Shown here in pieces: positions 26,533-37,236 of a DNA stretch of 64,000 bases. How positions within the stretch are numbered: the first letter of the stretch is position 1; every line of letters begins with the position of its first letter. Origin of the DNA: Moniliella sp. 'wahieum' (Eukaryota; Basidiomycota; Moniliellomycetes; Moniliellales; Moniliellaceae); NCBI GenBank assembly GCA_003971905.1, contig RSEE01000036.1, forward strand, positions 124,001 through 188,000, written 5' to 3'. The position numbers and the translations under genes were made by a program. Below the pieces are notes generated by a model that worked only from the letters and a program-made list of their open reading frames with translations, was not told the origin of the DNA and ran no database searches.

Positions 26533-27098
26533 TGAAACAAAATGGCTTGCTTGTTCTCCTTTTCTTAGTTGTAATACTTCTTGTCTTCTGTCTTTGCTTG
26601 TTTTCGCATAGAACGTGTGCATCCTATTTGTGTCTTCAGTCGACCCAGCGTGTGGAGCGTAGAGCGTAGCGCCTACGTCATGGCCAAGCCTGATTGCGAT
26701 GGCTGCGAGTGCCGTGGCGGATGCGAGCAGCGTAAAGGCAGTAATGGTGCTGGTCTACTACCGGCAGCAAGAGGCGGGGGAGCTGGGACTCCAGACTGGG
26801 AAGCGTGAGTGGTTTACCCGAAGAGAGGGATCGGTGCAAGTGGTGTGCACGGATTGGATGGAATATTGACTGCGGCTGAGCGGTGATGCATGATTGCTGA
26901 TTACTGATTCCGGGGCAGGCGCGGGATGAGGGGGCGGAATGGGGGGGGAGCAGGCAGCCTGGCCGGATCGCCTGCTGCTGGCTGGGTGTCGGGCGGAGGG
27001 TGGACCACCACTCGTGCTGCTGCTGCCCAGCCGCCGCCTGCTTGCCTGCTCTCCACCCCCCTGCATGTGTGTGTGTGTGTGTGTGCATCTGCCGCCCC
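26533..27098. other. Region upstream of SIN3 PAH1, start unresolved
   Basis: It contains the carboxypeptidase 3' flank and should contain the 5' end of SIN3. An open stretch ends in a GTGAGT donor near 26806 (PDWEA/GTGAGT), a possible upstream exon, but no diagnostic SIN3 N-terminal sequence is visible. A (GT)n microsatellite spans about 27066-27085. Confidence 0.4.
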
Positions 27099-30000
27099 AT
27101 GGTACGTCGCCCTGCCCCCCCACCATCCCCCACGCTGACCCCCCACCCCCCCAGTCATCGCTCAACGTCAAGGATGCGCTCGAGTACCTCGACCAGGTCA
27201 AGGTCCAGTTTGCTGATCACCCGATGTGTACAACCGCTTCCTCGACATCATGAAGGACTTCAAGAGCCAGGCATCGACACCCCCGGCGTCATCGAGCGCG
27301 TCTCTGCTCTGTTCCAGGGCCATGCCGCGCTCATCCAGGGCTTCAACACCTTCCTCCCGCCCGGCTACCACATCGACTGCTCCCAAGAGACCAACATGAT
27401 CACCGTCACCACCCCCACCGGCACGATGACTGCCCAGGGCGGCATTGGCCTCGCCGGCGCCCTGTCCCGCGTCAATGCGGCTGCCATGGCCAATGTCGTC
27501 CCCGACCCGCTGCCACCGCCGCCGCCCCAGCCCATCTCCCCCACCGACCCATGCCCACCAGCGTGCCCCCGCGCCCTCGCACCCCATGCCTCCGGCCGTA
27601 GCGCACACAAGCCCCGTCACGCACCCGCACCAGCCCGCAATCGGGTACGGCCCAGTCGGGTACCCCATCCAGCCCGGCCTGCCGGGACCAGGCTACTCGA
27701 ACGGCAATAGCCATCCCGCTCCTGGTACGTACTGACCTGCCCTGTCAACTCTGCTTCTCCCCTCCTTTCCGCTTGGGCGTGGTTTCTAATATTCTCCCCC
27801 AGCTCCTACTACGCCCGGTGGTACAAGTGGAACCGGCGTGCTGGCCCAGCCCCCTTCGGGCCCGCCCGTGCCGCACGATGGCAGTCGCGCCCCCCTTGAG
27901 TTCAACCATGCCATCAACTAGTCAATAAGATCAAACAACGCTTCAACGCGGCGCCGGACACGTACCGTCAGTTCCTCGAGATCCTCCAAGCCTACCAGCG
28001 CGGCTCGCGCCCCATCCAAGAAGTCTATGCCGAAGTCACCCATCTCTTTGGGAATGACAAGGACTTGCTCCACGAGTTCCGTCAGTTCCTCCCTGACAAC
28101 AACCAAGGTGGTGGTGAGGGTGGTGGCGGGGGGGCTGCTGCGGGCGGCCTTTTTGGTGCCATGCCCACCCCCGCAGCCCCACCGGCCCGAAGCCTTTAAT
28201 CATGGTCTCCCTCCGTACCCTCCTGCGGAACCACCAGTTCGTCCTCGTGCTTTCGGCGCCAAAGCAAAGAAGAGGAGCGCCCCCGATTCCGCTGTCCCGG
28301 CCGCGAGCGCCGAATCTCGAGGCAAGCGAGCCAAACACGGTTACACAGCCCCCTGAGCCAGAGACGGTGTACAACCAGTTGTGTACCCAGAAGAGACGGT
28401 CGTGCCCGTGCAAGCGGGCGAGCCGGCTTATGCAGCATCCATTGATGCGACCTGGTACCCTGCCGAGGCAGTGTTTGGGTGCGGCTTGAACCCCGAACGG
28501 CAGAGCCAAAGGAGACCATGTTGGCTTCGTTGGGCGAGGTGGCGCTCTTTGACCGGATCAAGCGCATATTGATGGGAAGCGGCTTACACCGAGTTTCTCA
28601 ACTTCTCCAGCTGTTCTCCCAAGACGTCATTGACGCACGTCTTTTGCTGGACCAAGTCGCCTTGTTCATCGGGAACAACCCTGATCTGTTCGGCATGTTC
28701 TGCCACATGGTCGGATACGACCAAGGCAAGGACGACTGGCTTACCAGCGTGCCGCCTACCATTGCCAACATACCCGTCCAGCGCCGCAACCCCGTGATCC
28801 CGGGACTGTACAAGGCTTATGGTCCATCTTACCACCGCCTCCCACGGTTCGAGTCCAACTTGTCTTGCAGTGGCAGAGATGCGCTGTGTTGGTCGGTGCT
28901 CAACGATTCCTTCCTCAGCACTCCACTTTTCTCCTCCGAGTCGGAAGGGTTCATGCCCCATCGGAAGAATGTGTATGAGACCGCCCTCTTTATCTCAGAG
29001 GAAGAGCGGCACGAGTTTGATCATCACATTGAACTCAACCTACGCACCATTGAGCTTCTCATCCCCTCGTCGCCCGGTTGGAGAAGATGCCGGCTGCGAG
29101 CGCGAGGCTGCTCGGCTCCCCAAGGACTTGGGTGCGGCCAGCCCGACGATTCACGAGCGGGTGGTCAAGAAGGTGTATGGCAAAGAGGCGGGGCTGGAAA
29201 TCCTCGCTGCCATGTCGGAGTCTCCAGCAGTCACGCTCCCTATTGTATTGGACCGGCTTAAGGCGACGGACCAAGCATGGCGTGCCGGGCAGAGGGAGTG
29301 GAACAAGGTGTGGCACGAGGTGGACTTGCGCAACTTTTACAAGAGCCTGGACCATCAGGGCAAAGACTTTAAGGTCAACGATAAGCGCGCCACTACGAGC
29401 AAGGCCTTTGTGGCCGAGATCGAAGCGGTGCGTTCTCACCAGTTGGCGCAACACCAAGCTGCCTCGCGGCATGAGCGAGCCCAGGCGATCGAGCTGGGTC
29501 GGCCCGAACAAGCACAGCAAGTCTGTGCTTGGCCCTGCTACCAACATGCGGTTAAGATGGGCGATAAGGGTGTGTTTTCCGACGTGCTCAAAATGTGCTT
29601 TTCCCATCTGGACCGGGCAACGAACTACAGCAAACCCGACATGGAGAGGATCGAATCCTTCTTACGTTCCTTTGGACCACTCATCTTTGGGATTGACCCA
29701 GCCGAGGTAGAAGCATGGGTCACGCCTCTGCGTTCGGTTGATGAAGACGAGGAGATGTCCTCTACCAAAGACGATGGCGATGAGGCTGATCCCCATGGTT
29801 CTGCAACCGACCCTCTGCCTGAACGGGTGAAGCTCCCAAGCCGGACAACTCGGCTGCAATCTCATCCACCCCCCCTGCCGAGGAACACACGATTGATACG
29901 TGGATGCGATTCGGCGCGTTTGAGCAACCTGGCACTGTCCCGTCCAAGGACAAGTCGGGGCTCCCGGCCGACATGGACTCGCTCTTTTTCTATGCCAACA

Positions 30001-31221
30001 CGCAACTTTTGTGTTTGTCAAGCTGTTTGAATTGCTCTCTACGCGTCTGAGCGCGCTCAAAACAGCGTCTGAGAAGCGAGCACAGGTATACCCCTCCCAC
30101 CAACGCGTCAACCCTGTCGCCGTCGCACTGGGGCTTCAGGACCCTAGTACCGGCCCCAGTGCAGTGGTAGGAGCCATGGCATGTGCAGCGCATGAAAACC
30201 CGGACCAGCAAGCCGGCTTCTTCCTCCATCCACGACACTACTATGGCACGCTTCTTCAAATGTGCGAGAGATTATTTGATGGCGAACTGGATCAGTCCTC
30301 TTTTGAGGAAGCGGCGCGGTTCATGTTTGACATTGATGCTTACCCCATCTTTACCGTGGACAAGGTGGTGAGCGGGTTGGTCAAAGCGGTTCGTCTTGTT
30401 TTCTTGTTGGCTTCTTAGCACTGTGCTGACCCTTTCCCGTTGCAGGCGCACAACTTGGTCACTGACCAACGCTCGCTTGCCCTAATCGAACAAGTTGACG
30501 TTTCTCGTGCCCGGACGACCGCGGCAGCCAAGGCGCTGCGTGGCGACCCAGCAACGCAAGGGCCTTGGTCGAGTGGTACCGCAGCCTAATCGACCAGCGG
30601 ATGGCCTCGGAGGGCATTCTGGCTGCCGAAGAAAATTTGTTCCGGATTGTGTGGAACGAGTCGAGCCATCTGCTCACCTATCAACTTTTGGGACGGAACG
30701 AACTCACGCTGCCCCAAGAAGCGACATCCAAACGCAACAAGTTACTCTACTACATGGCGGCCTATGCCTCGTGGTACCCCACCGAGGGACTGCCAAGAAC
30801 CGCGGTCGCCGGCTTACTCCCACAGAACCTTGCTTTGGCCGGCCAGCCCAAATCCAAACACGTCTCCACTGCAGGAGAGGGGGAGGGCACCGACGGGTCT
30901 GGGTCCAAAGCGCAGCCGCCCCCCGAACACGTTACGTTTACTTCACAGCACGGTATCGAGGGCGAGATTGATCCGCACACGTGTCGTCTGCGCTTTGAGC
31001 AGGGGCAAGACGATTTGATGGTCCGTCATTGGCCCCGCGCCGAGATGGACGCTCGTACGGCCGGACTGGTGGCCAGCCGATCGCGCAAGGAAGCTAAGTT
31101 GGCTGCCTGGCTCACCAAGCGGATTGGCGCTGTGGCATCCGTTCCAGCTCCTGTTCCTCCCGAGGAAGGGGAAGGGGAGGAACCAATGGACTTGGACGAC
31201 ATGGAGGACAAGAGCACATGA
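27099..31221 (+). CDS. SIN3: Transcriptional co-repressor SIN3 (paired amphipathic helix protein)
   Basis: Scaffold of the Rpd3/HDAC co-repressor complex in the nucleus. PAH1: [23 protein letters not shown] (27155) to [13 protein letters not shown] (about 27380). PAH2: EFNHAIN then VNKIKQRFN...FLEILQAYQ (about 27900-28110). PAH3-like helix: [24 protein letters not shown] (about 28600). SIN3 family domain: [13 protein letters not shown]...[24 protein letters not shown] (28826-29030), followed by the HDAC-interaction and C-terminal homology region ending at 31221. About 1,310 residues after removing introns 27102-27154 (53 nt), 27725-27802 (78 nt) and 30389-30445 (57 nt, VKA/AHNLV). Frameshifts at about 27223, 27270, 27925, 28195, 28590, 29085, 29850 and 30555 are single-base losses. 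The ATG directly before the first intron is the only obvious start; a longer N-terminus is likely missing from this model. Confidence 0.88.
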
Positions 31222-31844
31222 CCGCATCCTACCCTACCCTACCCTGTCCTACTCTGCCCTGCCCTGCCCTACCTTGCCCTGCGTCGCATGGACGTGTACG
31301 AGTCGCGTTCCGTTTTGCTGCCCGTCTTGCCCCATCTGCCTTTATGGCCGGTCCCCTTGCTGCCATCGTCGTTTGCTCTCTGTCGTGTTGTATCCCCCGC
31401 AAAATTGGATTCTGCTTAGACCCTCTGACTCTGTGCTCCGTCCGGGCTAGCCAGGGCCGGACCCGACCTCGTCGCCGGCAGGTCCGGCACCCTCGCCAGT
31501 GTCTTGTCTTGTCTTTTAACACAGTGCCAGCACCATCGTCCGCCATGGTACCATGCCCCTCCAACTTCCTTGAACGTGTGGGGGCATCGCTCTCGTATAC
31601 AATGAGAGAAAGGGCGTAGAACAGACGAGGCAGTGCTCGGGACCACCGCTACCGTGGGCGCAGTCGTATAACGTGTGGTTCTGGTCCGATGCTGGTCTGC
31701 AGTATTGCAAACGCAATGCGGTTACTAGCCTCTCCTACACCAACTACCTATCCCACCCCCTCCGCAAACAGAACAGCCATGGCAAACGTTAACACCGGTA
31801 GCACGAATGCACCGCCATCAGGAGACAGTCCGATCCCCCTGCGC
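31222..31844. other. Convergent intergenic region SIN3/NAA15
   Basis: 3' flanks of two convergent genes. Immediately after the SIN3 stop is a CCCTA/CCCTG pentamer tract (31227-31281). No gene seen in the remainder. Confidence 0.6.
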
Positions 31845-34626
31845 TTAGAGCGCCCGACGCGCAGTGCCATTGGCATCGTTCGCGGTGGCCTCCCAGTGCT
31901 GGCGGGCCGCCTGGCGTTCACTGGCCTCCTTGGCCAACACAGCTGCCGGCTTGAACGCATCGCACGCGGGCCAAGCCTGGTGGGCCAAGGAGAGGTACTC
32001 CTGCACCGCCTCGGCCGGAGCAGCCACCGCCGGGTTCTGCAGCAGCTCCAATCCTTCGACCAAGGCACGTAGATTCGCGTTCTTGTACAGCCCCACATGG
32101 CTGTCAATCTGATCGCGGCGAGAAGGAGCGAGAGGAGCATCCTTCGCCTGCTTGGGCAGAGTCAACAGCAGCTCCGTCACCTCGTCCCTTCGGGCGCTGA
32201 GGCCCCCCTTGCGCGGCGGGGCCAGGAGCAGCAGACCCTGCGCGGCAGCGACAAGATGAGGCGGGGAGTTGGGGTGGGTTTGCACAAACTCGGCGTGCCG
32301 TGCCTCGAGAGAGAGGGAGTGAGCGAAGCGAGCGCGGCGGCGAAAGCCGCCTTGACCGCCTTGCCACCTGCGCTGATGTGGGGCTTGCCCGTGGCCAAAC
32401 GCACCGAGGCAAGGTACAGACCCGGGTGAGTCGGGTCGATTCGCTCGATCTGCTTGGCGGCCCGCACGGCGGCAAACCACGCTTCGGCACGAATCGCCCA
32501 CTCAAACGTGGCGAGCCACGTACCGATCTGGTCTGGGGCAAACTGTTGAAGCTGTTCGCATGTGGTCTGAGCCAGGGCAAGCGGATTCAGCGCCTTGAGC
32601 GCCTCAATGCCCGTCGGATCCGCATCGGGCACCTTGGCTTCCGTGTCCTCGTTGCTAGCATCCGCTTCGGCCTTCTTAGCTGCCTCAGCCTTTTGCTTGG
32701 CCTTGAGTTTTTTCTTCTGTCCAGCCGACAACTTGGGCGCGCCAGCACCCTCCTCCTTGGCGTTGGCATTGGCAATCGCCTTGGCGGCATCCTTCTTACG
32801 TTCAGCTTCTGCCACTTCTTGCTGAACCAGTTCCGGGTGGTCATGCAGCTTGCAGCACAGCTCAACCGTCTGCAGCTCCGCCTTGAGTGCGGCGGGATGA
32901 GCACGAGTGCTGTCCCACCATTCAATCGCACGCAAGTAGCTCCGCAAGTTAAACTTGCGAACCGCCCAACCATGGAAGTCGACCTGTTCGACCCAAAGCT
33001 GCTCTTTGGTGTCTTGGATGTTGCCCAAGCGCTTGATCGCCATCGCATACTGGCCCTTGCGCAACAGAGCAGCCACTTCTTCCGACATGAACCAAAACGC
33101 TTGCATGTCGATCAAGTCGGCCGTCGGGGTAGCGGCGGTCTTCATGGTAAACTTGCCCGCCAAGTCAATGGCCGTTTGGACGTCATCAATCCGTAACGCG
33201 TACTTGACCGACTTGCAATTCACGTACCGGTCCTGCCCATCCAATAAACGTGCCGTCTCAGCAGCATCGGCAGCGTGCAGGTCTCCTGTGCGCTTCAGGA
33301 TGCGTGCCTGGGTCATATAGAGCTCAGTGAGCGTGGGGGTGTGGGCAATGGCAGACTGGATATACGCCTTGGCTCGGTCTGCATCGCCAATGTACGAGTA
33401 GTGTTGCGCCAAAAAGTACAGACTCCAAAGGTAGGCCGAAGGCGACTCTGTCTCGTCGTCCTCCGTTCCCGCAGCAGCCTCTTGCCAGGCGAGACGATGC
33501 TTTTCGGCCATGGCGCCAATAAAGACTCGCTTGTCGGGCTGGGCATAATACTGCTTGAGCGAGTTGAACAGCGATGGCACACCTTTCTGGCACGCTCGCA
33601 CAAAGTGCGTGTCTACCCGCTTCTCAAACTCGGGTCCTGACAGCAGCTTCAGCGCCGCGGCACGGATCGCCAAGCTGTCGGGCCAGGTTGTCTCAAGTTT
33701 TTCCAAGACAGGAAGTACCTCCGCTTCCGAGACATCCTTGGCCGAGTCAATGCCCTTGGCCATCAGGTAGCCTTGAACGTACGCGGCGGAATGGGGGTTG
33801 CGTTCCAACAAGAAGTGGAACGCTTCCGCCGCCTCGGCCGCCTTTCCAAGCTTGAGCAAGACCTGGCCCTTGAGCTCAACGCGGGCGTTCAAGTCAACAA
33901 TTTCTGGCGCGTGCAGGTCGAGCAAATCGATTGCCTCCTCGTACCGCTCAAGCTCGATGAGCAAAGTGGCATGGTAGAGCCAGGTCTCCGACTGATCAAA
34001 CGACTTGGGCGGTTGCTCCTGCAAAGCGAAAGAACATGTTAGTCCTTGTGCCTGGGGAAAGGAAATGGCAACGCACGTGGATCACATCCTCATACTCCTC
34101 CATCACCCGGACAGCCTGTGGCAGGCTGCCGGCCATGTGGTGGGCAAGAGCAAACAGGACCCAGCTGGTGCGCATGTGGGGCATCATGCGAAGCGCCGTG
34201 AGGCGCAGTTCGACAATGGGGGCGTAATGGCGCAGCATCGTCGACATGAGCGCAATCTCGCGGACAATCATGCCGTTGTTGGGGTCGATGCGGGAGGCTT
34301 GGCTGTAGGCCTTGAGCGCCTCGGCATAGTTGCGGTTCTTGCGGTTGCAAATGGCGAGGGCGTGCCAGCAGAGGAAGGAGCGGGGGTTGTTGCGCACCGC
34401 ACGAGCAGCCAACTCGACGCTCTCCTTCTGGGTGGAAGGAAACTGGGCATGGCAGAGCGCCTTGACGGCGAGCGCATCGGCATGCTCGGGATGGACAGCG
34501 AGGATCGGCGGCCAGCTTGAGGGCGGACTTGAACTTGCTGCTGTCAAACAGCTGGATGGACTCGCGCAGCTTGTCGAGCTCCGCATTGGACAGATGGGGC
34601 TGCCGCGCCCCGGCCGCTCTCGACAT
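31845..34626 (-). CDS. NAA15: NatA N-terminal acetyltransferase auxiliary subunit NAA15 (NAT1)
   Basis: Large TPR scaffold of the ribosome-bound NatA complex that positions catalytic Naa10. Exon 1 (34626-34077) starts MSRAAGARQPHLSNAELDKL and contains NPRSFLCWHALAICNRKNRNY and the SQASRIDPNN repeat unit. A 58-nt intron (34076-34019, donor GTGCGT, acceptor TGCAG) is followed by exon 2 beginning EQPPKSFDQSETWLYHATLL, the hallmark segment of Naa15, then YAQPDKRVFIGAMAEKHR and LYFLAQHYSYIGDADRAKAY. A Lys-rich helix (KKKLKAKQKAEAAKKAEAD) lies near 32700, as in other NAA15 proteins. The C-terminal region after about 32300 is reached by one frameshift and ends at 31845; another occurs near 34500. 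About 906 residues, slightly longer than yeast Nat1. Apart from these two breaks the frame is clean. Confidence 0.92.
34019..34076 (-). other. Intron in NAA15
   Basis: The 58-nt minus-strand intron has donor GTGCGT and acceptor TTTGCAG, joining ...EEYEDVIH to EQPPKSFD in phase 0. Confidence 0.8.
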
Positions 34627-35132
34627 GGTTTTGGAGAAGAGGCGGAGGAGACGGGGAGGGAGTACGATGGTGGTGGGGGGGGAAGCGTGGGCAGACGTGC
34701 CTTCCTTCACTGGGGCGCTGAGCTGGAGCGCTGACACTGAACATTCAAGCTTCAAGCCGGGAGAGGCGCTGCTGCCATGAGATTCTGGCGCTGCAAACTG
34801 CCCACCGCTGCCCAGTGCCGCCGCACGGGCGGGCATGCGAAGGAACGTCGATCTAATTCCGCGGCTTTCCGCACACTGGCGTCGATTTCAGTCTAATCTA
34901 ATTTCAGTGCAACGACGCCCCCGCCCCTGGCCTTAGCGGGGCGTGCGTAGCTCCGGTGTCCCGACAACAGCTATCCATCCGATGGATCAACTTGTTCATC
35001 GGCCATCAGCCAGCGCGCAGCCGTCCATCGTCCATCCCCCATCGTCCACCGTCCATCCCCCATCGTCCACCGTCCATCCCCCATCGCCCATCGCCCATCG
35101 CCGACCACCCCCTGGCTCTCACATCGCGCATC
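34627..35132. other. Intergenic region between NAA15 and POL4
   Basis: NAA15 promoter side. It contains a TTCAAGCTTCAA heptamer element (34742-34757) and the ATCGTCCACC minisatellite (35021-35103). No gene. Confidence 0.6.
35021..35103. repeat. 21-nt minisatellite (ATCGTCCACCGTCCATCCCCC)
   Basis: Three to four imperfect tandem copies built from CCATCG/CCGTCCATCCCCC submotifs, ending 30 bp before the stop codon of the family-X polymerase gene (35133-35135), so within its 3' flank. Confidence 0.85.
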
Positions 35133-37236
35133 TCACGCATCGCAGTTGCGCCACACCGGCGGCATGTTGGGCAGCTGAAGCAGCCGGAACACATCCGCCT
35201 CGGTCGGCGTTGGGATCAGCTGCTCCCCCGCGCGCGTCACCAGGCCATCCGAGTGGAACTTGTACCCCAGTTGTTTCGCCCGTCTGCGCAGGTCGCGCTC
35301 AAACAACTTGGACCCCGTCCAGCCCACCAGCATCGCCCCATACACTTCACGCCGACAGAACATAAGGTCCACCCGGCGGAAATGAGACGCAAACGTTGCG
35401 TCTTTGTTTCTGTCTGCTCCAGGCGCACGCCCAGGCGGGAGCTTGATCACCAGCTCTGCCACGGCCATGTGCTCCAGGTAGGGATCCTGCTCATTGCCCG
35501 AGACAGAGATGTAGTGTTTGAGGTAGCCCTTGTCCTTGAGCGCACTGAGCAGCTGCTGAATGTGTCGCCATTCCAACACGTCCCCCGCTTTGGCCCCCGG
35601 GCGAGAAGTAAAGATGATGTCAACGTCCCCCGAAGAAGGCTTGCCGCGACGATAGCTTCCCACAATAACCCTTTCGGCGGGATAGATGTCGTCCATCACA
35701 CCACCAAGAACCTCTGCAATGTATTCCATCTCGGCCCGGCTGATGCGGGAGCGCAAGTCAGGGAGAATGGCAAGTGCTTCATCCACGCTGATCGCGTACT
35801 TGCCCTTGCCCACGGGGCTCCATACCCCTGCGGTGATCAGGTCATCAACGGTGCGGAACCCTTCGGCCCATAACTTTCGTGCCGTCGCAGGCCCAATACG
35901 GTACACCTCAGTCATCGCCTTCAGCGCTGCGAAGGCCGGATCTTGGCTAACTAGCTCGGCCTCTGGCAAATAGCCCAGCTTGGCCACCTGGGCTACCTGC
36001 GCCGATATTTTGGCCCCTACCCCCTTGAGGTGCGCGGCTTCCTCAGGGTGAGCCATAAGGTCGCCCGGGTACGACTTGATCATGCTCAAGGCCTTGCTGT
36101 GGGAGAGGGCGGATCGAGTATCGCCGACAAACTCCCGTTGCTGTTCAATCAAGGCCAAGGCATCGACAATCTGTTGGTTGTGGGCCGACTTTAAGGGTGT
36201 CGGACGCTCACATGCGTACTCTGAGTTCTTCCAACGCGGGGGTGGGGTCAGGCTGATGCTCATCCCGGGTACATAGGCAGGCAGAGCCACCCCGGCATTT
36301 CGGGCCACTTGAGCAAACTCCTCGACGACATCCACAGGAGGGGGCGTAGTGGCCGTCTTGTTGGTGAGTGTGGCCCGGGAACTACGTTTGGGCCTCGGAG
36401 ATGTACCCTCAGGGCTGATTGGCCGTTTCCTAACCACAGTCTTGCCCTTATTTTTAGCGGTTTTGGGGGACGATTCCTCGTCGGGGATAGTCGCATCCGA
36501 GTCACTTGCCGATGCACGTTCCGTACCAGAGTGTTCAGAGGACGAAGGGTTCGGCGGGGTAGACGCGGCGGGCTGTTTACCTTTGTCAGGTTCTTGACCG
36601 GATGGGTAAATCCGGAAGGGCTCAAAGTCGGCCAGTACCCCCTGCTTGGCACACGTTCGGAGCCAGTCAAAATGGACAATGATTTTCGACTTCATTTCCT
36701 TTTGCCACGCTCTGTATACTTTTCCCGTTCCTTTGTTGTCTGAGCCAATGCCTCTTGCTCTGACTTGCCGGACGCCTCAGCGCCTTGGAGCGGTCGGAGA
36801 TCAAGGCCAGAGCCTTGTCTCGATACTTCAGGTTAAGCCGTCCAATTTCGCGCTCCACCCGCTTGGGCGCCCAACTTCCAGACACGACAATATTGGAATC
36901 TGGGTAAGTTGAGGATATGCCACCGAGCTCATCGACGAGAGTCCACATCTCATACGTGTCCTCCTGTGACTGATCAATGGGAAGAACAAAAATCCCTGGT
37001 TGTTGTGTTGTGCATGAGGTCAGATTGAGTATTAAAGAACTAGACAAAAGTGGGACACGTACGAGTGCTGGGGGATAAGACGCGTGAACCTAGAAACGCA
37101 GAACGGGAAGATTGGAGTCTCTGTGGGTTGAGCACTGTTTTGCTCTGGGGTGAGACGAGAGTACATTGTCGCGTGGGGTGCGAGTGCGGCGGGGGGGTCG
37201 GGCACTGGAGGGAGACGTGGATGTGGATGAAGACAT
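35133..37236 (-). CDS. POL4: Family-X DNA polymerase (POL4 / Pol lambda-mu type) with BRCT domain
   Basis: Template-dependent gap-filling polymerase used in non-homologous end joining and base-excision repair. BRCT region (GIFVLPIDQSQEDTYEM... KSKIIVHFDWLRTCAKQG, about 36995-36640), Ser/Pro/Lys-rich linker with likely NLS (KGKTVVRKRP), 8-kDa HhH domain (MAHPEEAAHLKGVGAKISAQ), second HhH (EVYRIGPATARKLWAEGF), fingers/palm motif VGSYRRGKPSSGDVDIIF with the two catalytic Asp (about 35655-35610), third Asp in RRVDLMFC (about 35365), and the WTGSKLFERDLRRRA motif. The stop is at 35135-35133. A 67-nt intron (37062-36996, donor GTACGT) precedes the BRCT exon. The start is uncertain: MSSSTSTSPSSARPPRR at 37236 is plausible but needs one frame correction before the intron. 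Another single-base break lies near 36700. Total about 675 residues. Confidence 0.85.

Noticed and set aside
32300-33196. Long plus-strand open frame (298 codons)
   Set aside because: It is antisense to the clearly conserved NAA15 coding sequence; composition is a shadow of GC-rich codons.
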